Below are positions 1-12,929 of a stretch of 64,000 nt of DNA, one piece after another. The stretch lies in the NCBI GenBank assembly GCA_021234535.1, contig CM037843.1:39805200-39869199 (forward strand). Reading direction: 5' to 3'. Below the pieces are notes generated by a model. That model saw only the letters and a program-made list of their open reading frames with translations, was not told where the DNA came from and searched no databases. This stretch comes from Stichopus chloronotus. Lineage: Eukaryota > Echinodermata > Holothuroidea > Aspidochirotida > Stichopodidae. How positions within the stretch are numbered: position 1 is the stretch's first letter; every line of letters begins with the position of its first letter. The translations under genes and the position numbers were made by a program.

Positions 1-3000
1 TTGTATGCGGTTGAACAATTCCTCGGCAGGGACTGTCAAATCACAATAAACTAACAGATTAGTTCATCTCCGGATTTCATGCATTGCGATGCCTAGTTTA
101 GATCCACAACTGCATGAGCCTTGACCACTGCCTCACCACCTAGTAAAGTAATGGTTCATTTTATTAAATGATTAAATGTTAATCTGGATCAAATACGAAT
201 AGGAACTATATTACAAGAACGGCCAGTTATGGACCACTGCAAGCTAGGATAAAGTTGACTGTCTGAGTAACTACTCTGATGAATGGAAGACCATGTAACG
301 TTCAAACAGCCAGGTAGGGCCAACTGCATGACTTGTAAACCGATTGAGGCGTGCAAGAGTACTTCTATGATATAACAGAAGTCCCTGTTGAAAATCATGT
401 TGTGTTTTGGCCTATGAGTAATTAGAATGATGGGAAATGGCAGACTACTTAATGAAAATGTAGGTTAACTTACTTCAGTGGAAGACACAAGAGAAAGAAA
501 AAGTATTCCAGTAAAAGTGGATTAACATCATTTTACACTTGAAGAAAATATAACATAAATGGTTATGACGTTAAGCGAACATGAGAGGAACAGAAAGTAC
601 TTCAAATTACAAAGTAAATACTGCGTGCAAAAGATCAAAGTCACCCCGCGAGAGAGAAACAGCTTATACGCAAACTAGATCAAAGTTAGATGTAGCGCTC
701 TGTGTGATGAAAGTATAAGTGCAAATTAATATCAACTTACAAAGTATATTTCATAATTAAGAAGGGGGGGGGGGTGATTGGGTCATTGGACTGCTCTTGG
801 ACAAAACCTCGAGACGGCATTGGCATACGCCAGACAATTGTGACGTCAAGCGTAAAGCAGGCCAATCATACTTTGACCTCGGAATGGATTTAGAATTGGG
901 CTACTGAAAGATGAGGTAAGTTTGTCGGAGACAATATCGTCTTTAAAAACACTCAGAAGTATTAGTAATTTCGGAAATAGTATTGAAGTTGATAAGCAGA
1001 CTTCAAAGACGATGCCGAAATACTCTCTTGAAAATCCATCCATGGGCGTTCTAGGGTACCGTAATCTTTAATTGACATATAAGACAAAGAAGCCCCGGCC
1101 AAGGCTCACTGAATAACGATTAATATTGAGAAGTATGTATAGTCAATTCTTTCCCACAAGTTTGTGTACTTTCATTGCTGTGGAGGGGATTTCACAGACA
1201 CATTGCCATGCTTTTCTCATAACTTAGTGATGCCATGGAACTAACTAGGTTGGAAAAATCATTATTGGATAACATTGCCGAGAAGTGTAGACAGAGGGAC
1301 CCGTATATCCATCAGTTTTCTCATTTGGTATTTTAAGGCCCAATTTGTATCCACATTAACATTTTAAAATTTATATTGGTTAAATTCTGAAACTTCATTC
1401 ATCCGTGCATATAAACATGTACAGGCAGTTTATAGCAACCCTTGTTTTGGCTGAATTTACCCGTTAATTTGATTTAGCAATAGGCTATGTTGAATCCTTT
1501 AACTAAGGAAAGATAACGAGTGAGTGCAAAAGAGCCAACAAAATCTCAAGTTTTGTCATATTTGTCACAAATTGCGTCAAATCACCCTAATGGTGCTTTA
1601 TTATTCAATGATTTTGGCACTTTGGGATCTTACTCTTCTCATCTGCGACACAATCCTCCATGAGGCTTCTTTTATGTCATGTTTGCATGTCATACCTCTT
1701 ACATTTTGACAGCTCATTTGTTGAAAATATTCATTCCAACTAATGTGACACATAACTCTTCCCAACCCTATGTCCCCGCCACCTCATGTACGCAAAATGT
1801 TTCATAACATTTGGTTTACGCCATCTTATATGATTTAGGTCAGACTAAAAATTTATTTTATCAGTAGGACGATTTTGGCATTTTCCGAAATTTAAAGTTG
1901 GGAGAAGATTGCATCAGGGACGAGGGACTGAACATTCTCCTGGCCAACCCCCATCCAATATCTCATCTCATTACGCAGTTGTCAAGTATGTCACCAGCTT
2001 TCAACGGCCTTTAGAGACAGTGTCCCAGATATGAGACTTGTGTCAGGAAAGGTTTGTCCTAGTAATTAAGACCGCAGTAAACTATGTCATGTCGCTGCAT
2101 CGTGTAACATGACAAGAAATGTATTTAATTATTCAAAACATGACTCTTTTTATCTACTCTGAGGAAAAGTTCTTACCAAAGATTACCATCTGACACGAAT
2201 TCGATAGACCGACCAGCAAAGTGCAGGAACGACGTGAGTTAGCCTTCATATGTGCCTAAATTCGGACTGATTCACCTCATTCCCCATTTTATGCTCGGCA
2301 GTCTATACAGTTACCGGAATAGTATTCTATAACGTACATCATGGTATTCCTAAATGAGAGAACAACCAAAGGTACCAGTGTGATGAGGTGACGTCAATAA
2401 GTGTTTCTTGATACAAAAACACTCAATGATACCACCGCGGGGGAGGGGAGGGGAGGTATGGGAGGCGTGCCCCTCCTCGAATCATATCTTGACCCCCAAA
2501 ATAAATTGACTTGAAAAAAACGTATTTAAGTAACATTTACATGTGGGGCAGGGGTAATTTGTAAATACGCAGAAAAAAACAAATACCGATGTAGCTATAT
2601 GCTCGTGGTGTGATTCAGACGGGGTCCGCAATGCCATTTCCGGTGGTCTGGAGGTGTCGGCGGTCAAAATGTTTTCGATGGGACTCGATGGTAGCACTTC
2701 GTTTATATAGAAAACGTGATAGCATGGACGAAAGCAATATCTTCGATTCCAAAGACAGTATACCCCGACGGAGTCCCTGTAACCACCGCTATAGCGTCCG
2801 CTGTCGTATGCAGTGTACCAAATGCACCATAGCAATGTTCATTCTCACAGACAATGATCTTGCAAACGTCAGTATTCATTGTGACGACCCTAGTAGAGAA
2901 TGTAGTGTATCTTCCAATTGGATTTTCACTCATTTGAAGTTAGTTGCGTTTTCCTAATTTTTGCGGAACTTTGACTTTGAAATTTTAAATACCTTCGGAG

Positions 3001-6000
3001 AAGCCGAGGAGACCAGTCCATGACATACAGACATTACCTGGTCCTATCTACGAAGAGTATGAGATCATAACGCATGTCATGGGGGGTACATCCAGCGGGA
3101 TCACTACTATGCATTGCGCGTTAGCTTTAGACCATAACAACAACGAGCAGTTTAGAATTATTTACTTTTTGTTATCTTTCGATGAATATAACAAAGATCG
3201 GATGCAAACTGTAACGCTAACTTAGATTATCATCAGTATCTATTTCTGAGATCTATAATATTAACAATGAATCGTTTAATTTCCACCATGATCACGTCTT
3301 TCACTAGTATTAAGTGATCTGTTGACCGTCTTTTGCGTAACCTGAAACTACTCTATGCAGGTCTAGATCATTCATCAATTTCAGACCCTGATAGTTGGGT
3401 GATATATTAATTAATCGCATGCACCCACTCAGTCGTCCGTATAGGTTTTTCGCAGAAAGGGGTCTCTAAATCCGTTAGCAACTGATGATCGACCACTAAA
3501 AGAACCAACCTGAGATTGGGGTTGTCAAATTAACCCGTTTATTTGCATAAAATAAGATTTTCTAACGTCCTTCTGGCCCAACAAAGAGAAGCATAGTACT
3601 GGTGAGTGGTAAAAATTCATCCGCGCTGACATCACATTGTCCGTGATGAGTTTACAGTGATTGATATGCATGACGTCAATGTTGCCTATAAGCAGATACG
3701 GCACTTTAAGAACCAGAAAAACATATATTAAAACACACACACAAAAGAAGTAAGAAAATCGTTCCAAAAGGTATGATTTACATTTTAGTCTCAACGAAGT
3801 CTCTGAAAGCACAATGTGAAGTAAAAAATGTTAAGTTTTAAATTTTAACATTTTCAGGGATATAGTTGAAAGCTTACTTTCGAAGTAAGAGAAGTTACAG
3901 TGGAATAATTCAGTGCTTCTCAACATCAACTTTTCGTTCAAGTTTATGAATATTCAAGTTATATCTGCCATGCACGCTGAGAGGTACGGCAACAAGAGTG
4001 AATGCGGCTTACGAGTATGATGCCGTGTAATGAATGATGAAGCTGTAAAATGGGGGTATGAGTTCGCTCTAGGCTATCCAACCGTCTTTGACGACAAGCA
4101 AAATAATTCGAGTGAGATTCGAAAAGAAACAATATGTTATTAAAAACTTATTATTAAACTTGTTAATTCCCGATTGCGTGACAGTAATTCATTACTGCCA
4201 GTTCAGTGCCTACAGACAACGCTAATAATTGAAAATCGGTGCTCCGTGTAGGTGTGATTTACATGTCTCTCCCGCTCTAGAAAAAAAAATAAGTGTAGAT
4301 AAAAAGTTAAAAAAAAAAGAAGAAAGCATAATGACCTTTAATATTCCGGTGATAATGACGCGCATGGAAAGTCGTTTTGACAAATATTCCAGAAATTAAG
4401 AGTTGGGTCGCTAATTTGACGTATTCTCATTCAAATGTGGATGACATAAACTTAACACGTACAATTTCTCGGTACTTTCAGTTATATCAAAGTTTATCAA
4501 GAAAATCTACAAATAAGTGCGACATCTGAATGTAAAACGTTAGATTTACTTAACTCTTATTTAGGTAATTCGAACTGAATTGTAGACTGTCCCAACTTTC
4601 AAAGTGAGCCGTGCTTTCTCCAGTGTTAAGTTTAGATACTTTAAATAATCTCCTCTTACATATATCAGAAATTAAAATATACTACCTAAAAACATGTATT
4701 AATCTTACGATGGATTTTCTTACAAACCCGTCGTAAGGGGTTTTCCTGTAACTTACGTGTATTGCAGACATATTCATGCTTGCATGATTCATGTAAGTAT
4801 TATCTAAGCTGAGATATCTTTCAACAATTTTCTCTCCTTCGCTCTTTCATTTTCTCTTCCTGAATTTATTTTCCTTTTCTTTTCCTCTTTTAGTTTCAGC
4901 CTCCCCTCCCCATCCCCCCTTTTTAGAAGATCAAATAGTGGGGATATTCCAGGGTGTAAGGGCTCTTTTAAATCACAGTAGAAACCTCTATGAAGTGACT
5001 GATGTCTTCACACCGATTTGATGTTATTTTGCGAACCATCGAGCTGAACCAGACCAGGGAGCTGTAATAGACCAAACTACCTCACCTTAAAAGAAAGGAA
5101 ATTTGATTCTTGGAAAGTCAATTTCGGTTTATCGTAAAGACATTGACAAGCTCGTAAATCTATCATCCATCTCACTTTCGCAAAATGAAGAGAAAACAAA
5201 TGGAAGAACTCCTGAAGTGTTAAATCTTTGGTCAATATTACTTTTCCCCAGGGTTAAAAAGATTGAAAACGTTTAATTGTGACCAATCGGTCATAACTGA
5301 CACATGCACAAAGATGTGTGTGGTAGGGGTATAGGAGTACGGTAGATAGCTACTGCATGAAATTGATTTTTTTTCTTTTCTTTTTTTCTTTCTGGGATCC
5401 AGTGTGTACCAATATACACTAACGTTGCTTTCATCCATTTAAAGGAAATGTCGCCATCATTATTTCCTTCAATTTCTTGTCCAATTTTAGCATATTCAGT
5501 GGATCGTATTACTAGATTCCGAGCCATCTTTTGTGGGTGTCTCATATGACTGCTTATCCACAGTGGTATCTCCCTGTCTATCACCGAGGGTTGCATCTGG
5601 CACGGTACGTCTACAGAACCTGACTTGAGTATGATGCGTCCCCCCATATATAGGCCTATATGGTAATAACTCACAATGTCATGCATGTTTGGGGTTAGAG
5701 TATATGGTGACGCCATTAAAAATTTAAAATTCGAATTCAACAGAATGAGGTAAATCGTTTTGACGTAAATCCGAACTGGATGACATAATATTTGTTTTTC
5801 CCTTGGTGAAAATGTAAGTTAGTTCAAATATTGCCCAGGATGTGATCTCATTCCAAACCTATCGATAGAGATGAATAGGCCTACGTATCTACACTCTTCT
5901 TAGTGTTGCAGTCACCGAGATTGGTGTCGGTCTCTAGCCCGGTACCGTCCCATCTTCTCGGTCTCGAATTGCTCGGTATTGGTCTCGAATAGTGTAATCT

Positions 6001-8780
6001 TGACTACAACAAGCTATCTACTCACACCTGTGGCGTCATGCATGCCCAGGCCTGCTTATTCGTACAATTAAACAGAAAGTTTTGACTCCCACGGTGCATC
6101 ACACGCGTCTCAAATTAAGTACCATATTTACTAACTGGTTTGGAGGTTTAATGATGAACTCACTCTTAAGGTTATCAAATATTCGAGAGTGCTTTATCTT
6201 TGTTTATACGATAATCTCTCGAAATTAATATTTCGCGAATTGCTTGTTGACTTGTTGTAAAACAACCATCCGTCACTCTGAGTTACAGATGCATTAGAAG
6301 CTTTTAAGTCGAAATAAACAGTTCCACTTTGTTAGCTATGTGTCACCTTACCATACACAAAACTCCGACTTCCTCATGAATTTCCTCTGTCTTTTCATCA
6401 AACTCTCTCACATTACAAAGTTCATTGCAATATTGCTTCCCCTGTTACTGATTGAAAGTGGGCTGTAAGTAATAGGTTATCCTGTACAAACTGAGTCAAT
6501 AGTCTTCACTGTACTGTTTCGTAAAACAGAAAAAACAAAACACCAGTTCATGAACGTTCAGTGGATGAGATTAAGAATTTCTTTTTTTCTTTTGGTCCAT
6601 TTTTACTTCAACGATTGATAAACTCAGAATATATATATATATATATATGTAGGCCTGAATATGTGTTCGTGTGTGTGCATGTATACAAACATGCTGTGTA
6701 TGTATACTTGTGTTTGAACGAAATATTTGTGGCAAATATGCACATACGTTTATGGATATATTTGGTTGCATCACACGGTAAGAGTGTTGTTATGGTTGAC
6801 GGCAATGCACCGAATTTTAATGCAACAAGTTATGAGTAATCATAACAAAAATAAAGCAATTTTCCCCCTAACTACCAATGCCTTGTGAAATCCGTATAGT
6901 ATTTGCCTTTTACAGGCTTACGCGCGTGTGGAAACTAAGATGTTTGGAAAACCCCTCAGAAAAATTATCGCTTTTATTTGGTCGCCTTTATCACGTTTGA
7001 TTGATAATGGTAACGGAATAGTTGTGTTTACTTTGAGCTACGTTAAAGGGACTACACAGTTTTCGAAAATGTTATTGATGCATGGACGTGGATCATGGGG
7101 AGGGGGACGGTGAAATGCGTCCCCGCCCCCAGCACACCGCCAACAATTTCCCCCACTTTTTCAAAGTGATGAAACCTACAACAATGTAACATAAACTGCG
7201 AAAGTGACGCTACTCTTTACAAGGTAAATTTTTGACACAAATATTGCACATTTGCCATAAAGACACCTTCCCATTTCCCATTTTCTTAAAGGTGGGGGAC
7301 ACCCCCCTTCCCTTAGATCCTCCTCCAGCTAGGACGGGCGATTCAGTAAATGGTGAAAACAAAACGCATATCATTTGCTCTCTGTGAATCATATCCAGAT
7401 TTTTTCTCTTTGCTTTTCTCTGCTGTGTTAACTGATGCTGCAGTAGACCAGTCTGTTGTTTCGTAGCCCTATGAATAGTAGCTATCTTAGGGACCTTTTT
7501 GGATGTTGTGCAACAGGGAATTGCCTTTTAGGCCCGGTTACATACCTGTCCTCAGATCGGGCAGGTTTGAAACCCATTGATTTATGTACATTTATGGGTA
7601 ATGTAAGGACTAACTCAATTCGTTCGTCGAACATTTCCCACATAATTGTTAATAACACGATCAAAAGACTATGTTCATCTTCTCCAGCCAGCAATCGATC
7701 TCTTTAAAGTTTTCCTCATCAGAGTTTGTTTGTGTGAACAAAAGCTCAATGAATTATTGAAGCTTTGTATTGGATCTTTCTTAACCTTTCTCATATAAAG
7801 TTGGACTAAATTGTGTACACTTTGTTAAGCGGACCGTATTTTAGATGCTGGACGTGCCAAGCTTCCGGCGTGATGTGTGTCTAATCAAGCTATATATACA
7901 AAGGTAGCTGTTTTCATTGAAATTCCAATAACCAAAAAATAACAAACAAAAAAAAAACGATCACGATTGCTGTACTTTAAATCCACTATGCGTGAAGATG
8001 TCTCAGCTCGAGCAATTCATTTCGTGAAAAATTTAACCGACGCATTTAGTCCTGGTGATGGCAAGGAAAGATCACTCAAACTGAATGTGTCCTCCTCTTC
8101 CACTCCAGTTTACAATTTTTTTTTTTTTTCAGGGAATGGTGATGTTCTTGGAGAAGTAAAATGCATATTGATGATTTCTTAAATGGAAAAAAAATGGCCT
8201 GATATCCAGACGAAAAATGAATTTTTATAGTTAAGGACAAAAACAAAAAAAGGGGGGAAAATCGCAAACAAGGATGTAAAACTGAAAACGTCTCTCATGA
8301 TAAAGTCACACAACACAGACTCTCGTTTTTCGATGCTGTGAATTAAGGTTTCTCTCTCATGAGTTAAAAGCCACTTTCACAAAACCAGGTCGACAATTAC
8401 AAGCAAAAAGAATAATAACACACGATTTCAACTGTCAAGCTCAAATGTGCTTTCACTAATTATCACGTGGTATGCAAATGGAACATTCTTTTTAAGCAAC
8501 CTGTCCGTCTACTGCGGTAAATATTTTATGCAATTATTTCGTGATCAAAACAAGTTACATTCATCCCAGCTTATGCGAACCTCACGTTGACAGTGAATAA
8601 AACAAACATGGAGTAAGGTATGCAGTCTGCATAATATAGGCGAGATTGAAGAGTGAAAATAAACTCATGTAGAGATTCCTTACTTGCTGATCTCACCTCG
8701 AGTACTCATCAAAGACTCGCTTTAAAAGAAGATGGCGAGTTGTAAAATACGTCTTACTTAACTTTAGCCTAACTTAACTG
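1..8780. other. Intergenic or intronic DNA, no supported gene
   Basis: No open frame here has both convincing composition and splice sites. Visible structure is limited: a poly-G run near 764-774, a G-rich tract at 2439-2460, a short (TA)n run near 6631-6648, several A/T homopolymers, and a degenerate cggtctcga-type repeat at about 5910-6000. The longest frames (5291-5740 minus; the overlapping frames at 2482-2957) do not look like any family I recognise. Confidence 0.6.
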
Positions 8781-8798
8781 CATTTTCTTTCTCCGTCT

Positions 8799-8950
8799 CG
8801 AGTAGATACATTCCTATTTAATACATTTGTAGTAAAAAATGATCTGCCAATGACAAGTTTTGTTAGAGACGGCCCCAGTTGAGAAAAAATGCCGTTAATA
8901 TGTGAATTTTCCTATGTTGTGGCCCGCAAGATAATATTCATGAGTATGCC
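8799..8950 (-). repeat. Short interspersed repeat, minus-strand copy of an inverted pair
   Basis: Read on the minus strand, this stretch matches 9079-9207 (plus) and about 39715-39870 (plus). All three run from a CATACTCATG-like or ACTCATGAATATTATCTTG start, through an ACATAAGAAAA-like core, to CTAACA(A/G)AA and a TATG-CTTCTA-like end. This copy retains a middle stretch that the 9.1 kb copy has lost and the 39.8 kb copy keeps. With its partner it forms an inverted repeat with a loop of about 130 bp. No coding capacity is seen; it looks like a non-autonomous element or a module of a larger one. Confidence 0.6.
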
Positions 8951-9078
8951 TCCACCTAGCTTGAACATGGATTGTTGTTTAGTCGAATGTTATCAGTGTT
9001 TTCCTGGACTTTTAAGGTAGCCATTTATGGCCTCCAACCAACAACATTCCTACTTCAAATTTTAGGATAGGTATAGAA

Positions 9079-9207
9079 GACATACTCATGTATACTTTCT
9101 TGAGTGCCTACAACATAAGAAAATTCAAATATTACCGGTAACGTTTTTCTCTCTACTGGGGCACTCTCTAACAAAAATCTGTTAAATAGGTATGCTTCTA
9201 CTCGATT
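9079..9207 (+). repeat. Short interspersed repeat, plus-strand copy of the inverted pair
   Basis: This is the inverted partner of 8799-8950 and is similar to 39715-39870. It shares the CATACTCATG start, the ACATAAGAAAATTC core, CTCTCTAACAAAA, and the TTAAATAGGTATGCTTCTAC end. Compared with the other two copies it lacks about 35 bases after CTAACAAAA. Confidence 0.6.
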
Positions 9208-9259
9208 TGGAGAAAGGAAGAGTACAAAGCTATGTAAAATGTATTTCACAACGCCCTAT

Positions 9260-11660
9260 CCACCTTTCAACCCCCAAAACATCACAAAGAAACAAATCAA
9301 CAAATCAGCGACGCACGTACAGTCGTCGGAAATGAAACCTCGTAACGTTCGACTACGAACACATAACTTCTACGATTATTTTAGTAGATGTAAACCGTTT
9401 TGATACCAACACTGTTTGGAGCCGCATTTGAATCTCATGGCAAATCTTTATATAGATTGGTGTGTTAAAAAAAAGAAAAACGTGTTGCTTTGATCTTTAA
9501 AATGCAAAATTCGCACAGACATTTTGACTGTCTGTCTGAGTCACCATCCTGTAAGAGCACAAAGAAGGGGAGATCAAATAGAGGTACCAATAGTCACCCA
9601 CAGGACTTACCGTGTTGTGACACCTTGTCTGTGCTTCATTCATCTGAGAGAGGGTAGGAAAGGTGAAAAAAGGCAAAAAACAAAAAAAAAAACAGAGCTG
9701 GTCAATTAAGTCTTCGTATGATAAAGGAATTCAAAATGGAAGGTGACCTGTGAGTCAGTCAAGTCAATATCTACATGGTCGAGTAATGTCTCTATAAAGC
9801 CCAAACCATTATGATGATCAGTTTCATTGTATGCCTGGGTTTTATTTTATATGTTATCTTAAAGGTATAGTTCCAGTGATAAGCACTGACAACATCAAAA
9901 ACATTGATGGTTTTGGACAAGTCCTCAGCTTGCATTAATCAAAAAAGGTTTATAGGCAATTTTGCAGTAATTATGGTCGAATTTCAAGTTTCTGAGTACT
10001 TGATAACGTATATTACATTTAAACGAAGCTTTTCCTCTATCCAGTCAGTACGGATTACTTCTTCTAAAGTACTCCATAATGACTTTAATCTCACCAACCA
10101 TATGTCCTTGTTATCCCCATATAATCTCTAACCATTGTGCGAGGCTATAGCGAGACAAAAGAGCTTTTACTCCCCCGTCTTTCAGATAAAGAAAGAGATT
10201 TGAAGAGCAAATAAATTAAAAGAAACTACGAGGGATTTTTGTAAAAATGTAAAACCTAAAGAAGACAAAAAAATGCAAAAATACGGCTAATACAAAAAAT
10301 AATACATCACAAATACGATATAGTGTAGAAAATTGTACATGAAATGAATAGTGCTCCCCATTGATGACGAGTGCTGGAAAATGTCAAACTTTGATCACAT
10401 GGTATGGCTAGACGTCAGAAGTAACAAATTTATTTGCTTTTAAAAATAGTTTATATTTTCGAATTTGCATTGAGTGATCCCGACGACGTCATGTTTATTT
10501 AGTTGGTTTGGTGGACTAACGCTGAAGTACTGCGCAAACTCTTTGTCACGTTGAGATACCCTCTAACCAGTTATGAAAACGAGTAAACCTACGCCACATT
10601 TTACAATGATATGAGCGGAATGGTTTGCTACGTGTTACAAACTTGGATGGTTTTCCTTTAATATAGCTGACGTCGTAACTGGCCTTGATATTTATAAAAA
10701 AGTTTTTTGTACGGATGCCATGTTGTTTGTTTTGTTTCAAGTGTGGAGGCTGTTTGGAATGTAGGGAAAGCTAGCCCTCCTCTTAATACGTTTTGCATTG
10801 CACGTATTATAGCTTACAGAACCCGTATAGAAATCAGTTGTGACTGTAAGTGCCCACCAGATTACCCCGAAAGGTCATTTTAATAAGTTTCCTTTTATGC
10901 AAATTAATATCGTTCAGGCATTATCATCGTGTGATGCCTAGACTGCGCTAATACTTTGTTCTCCTCGAAGGCGAATTTTTTTCTCTCTTTATTGTTACAT
11001 CAGGTACATTGTACAGAGGCAGGTTTAAAACAAACGTGTCTTTTTTTCAGGTAATCCGATGAAGGCAAACATACATAAGTATAGATTTTGTAAATAAATT
11101 AAACCTTGTCAATATCGCTGAAATGCTAGGTAACTTTACACGTCACTATCATAAATCATGTAAATTTCTTTTTGTCAGAGACAGGTCTTTCAAATTTTCA
11201 CATTGTGATTACTGATGACCAATGAGTGATGAAGCGACGGTCTGGTAAGGTGTTACACAGCACATGTCTACAAAAATATTTTCCGGAATAATTAAAAATT
11301 ATTTTTGTCAACAGGGTATGAATCTGTCACTGGTTCGACATCCGAATGGTTACATCCCAACGGTTCAAAATACCTTTGATAACCAAAATAATTACTTTGA
11401 GAAAGTAGTTTCTGTCGCTCAACAGACAGCTGATTGTTAACCAAGATAGAATAACGATGCCATTCATCGATAAAAGTATTTCCAATGATGTTCAGGAAAG
11501 GGGAAGGGGGGGGGGGGGACTTTCAAATCACGTTTAAAATCCGTAGTTTTTACCGTCTAATTCGTAACTAAAGATGCATGGCATTTTCTAAGCAGTTATG
11601 CAGAGTCCCATGTCTCTAATTAAACAGTTAAAGGTAAATCAACACTTGACCGTATTTATA
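9260..11660. other. No gene seen
   Basis: AT-rich sequence without supported exons. A poly-G run lies near 11507-11518. The short frames (9524, 9904 and 10546 minus) have no recognisable motifs or splice context. Confidence 0.5.
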
Positions 11661-11664
11661 ACTC

Positions 11665-11764
11665 GGGGATAATGCACGATCGGGGTTAATGCAATCGAAG
11701 CACTGTAGGGCACAGCCCGAGTAGATCCAACGACAGCATTAACACCTCAGGGTGCATTATCCTG
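11665..11764. repeat. Imperfect hairpin, about 29-base arms
   Basis: The left arm, CGGGGATAATGCACGATCGG followed by GGTTAATGC, is matched in reverse complement by the right arm ending GTGCATTATCCT, with a few mismatches and a loop of about 42 bases. It resembles the stem of a foldback or MITE-like element. No flanking target duplication was established. Confidence 0.5.
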
Positions 11765-12196
11765 TATTAATGCACAGGTCCATGGTTGATTAATCTTGTT
11801 AATTCATACACAGCGAGATTTTTTATGAAAACGACGAAAAAAGGAAAGAAGATTTGGGTTTGTAAATAACCACAGTTTTACTGAAAACGAACCGTTAACA
11901 CGAAAGGTCACATAATTAACAACTTTCAGCAACAATGTCCGTGAATGATTGGCAAAGCACCATGATTGGTTTGTTCATCATGACATCACATAGCAGACGA
12001 CAAAACACTGTCTTTTCTTCTCCCTCAACATTTATGCAAACCATGTACCTAAATGGATGTAAAAAGAAAATCATTACAAATAATTCGTAATAATAGAATG
12101 CACAACTGCATTGTGGTTTTAGTTATGCAATTATCAGGGTATTTTTTTTTTTTATTATCAGGGTATTTTTCTCTGAATATTACATACTTACATATA

Positions 12197-12925
12197 TGTG
12201 TCACAAGCTGTAGTCTGTAATATTATATCGGTATTACCGCAATTTGTCACGAAGTACGATATAACAACCACTACACACACAATGACATCTGTTGCCCTAA
12301 GTTGCTGATTGATAAGCATCATGCAATCATGTGCCCCTTCACACTTAGAAAAAAAGATGCATGCGAGCTTTATGTAAGAAGACTCCATATGTAGGTCAAC
12401 ATCACTTTCACAAATTGATCCTTGTTTACCCAAATGGCTTTTATCGAATATCGGAGGCGTTTGCACTCGGTATGATACAGCACTACACCCACGTAACAAA
12501 TATCACATCGGTGCAAGCTTATTTTCTTGAGATATTGTATTTACAAGGTTTTCACATTTTGACCCCCACTGACCTCAAATGACCTTTGACCTAAACCAAA
12601 AAAACAGGAAGGTTCTTGAATGCAACGTCGTACATCTACATGCCAAATGTCAGATCAGTCCAAGTTTCCTGTCTTGAGATATTGTGTTTTCAAGGTTTTC
12701 ATAATTTGAATAATGTTGACCTCAGATGACCTTTGACGGCCACCAAAAGCGATATGGTTCTTGTCAATGTAAGGCACCTACACACAGAATTTGAGATCAG
12801 CTTAAGCTTCCCTTTCCAAGAGAGGGTACCGTGTTTACCAGTTTTCACAATTCGACATCTGTTGACCTTATATAACCTTTGAACTCCAACAAAAGCATTG
12901 TAATATATAAGCCACATGGCTTCCT
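12197..12925 (+). repeat. Tandem-unit interspersed repeat, copy 1
   Basis: The left-end module starts at TGTGTCACAAGCT and runs through ACAACCACTACAC, GTTGATTG-like and CATCATGCAATCA words. It is followed by diverged units of about 146-156 bases. Each unit has a TTTGACC...TGACCTCAAATGACCTTTGACC block, a CCAAAA block, a 'caaatgtcagatcagtcc'-like block, and CTTGAGATATTGT-GTTT-CAAGGTTTTCACA. Unit cores lie near 12558, 12714 and 12860. Copy 2 (39.2-40.57 kb) shares the same left module. Copy 3 (60.6-61.2 kb) has the same units in reverse. The copy contains a perfect TGACCTTTGACCT at 12580-12592. Confidence 0.8.
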
Positions 12926-12929
12926 CGAC

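Noticed and set aside
5291..5740. 149-codon minus frame
   Set aside because: Runs into a K/E-rich stretch made by a T/C homopolymer and has no recognisable motif, although residues 55-110 look mildly protein-like.
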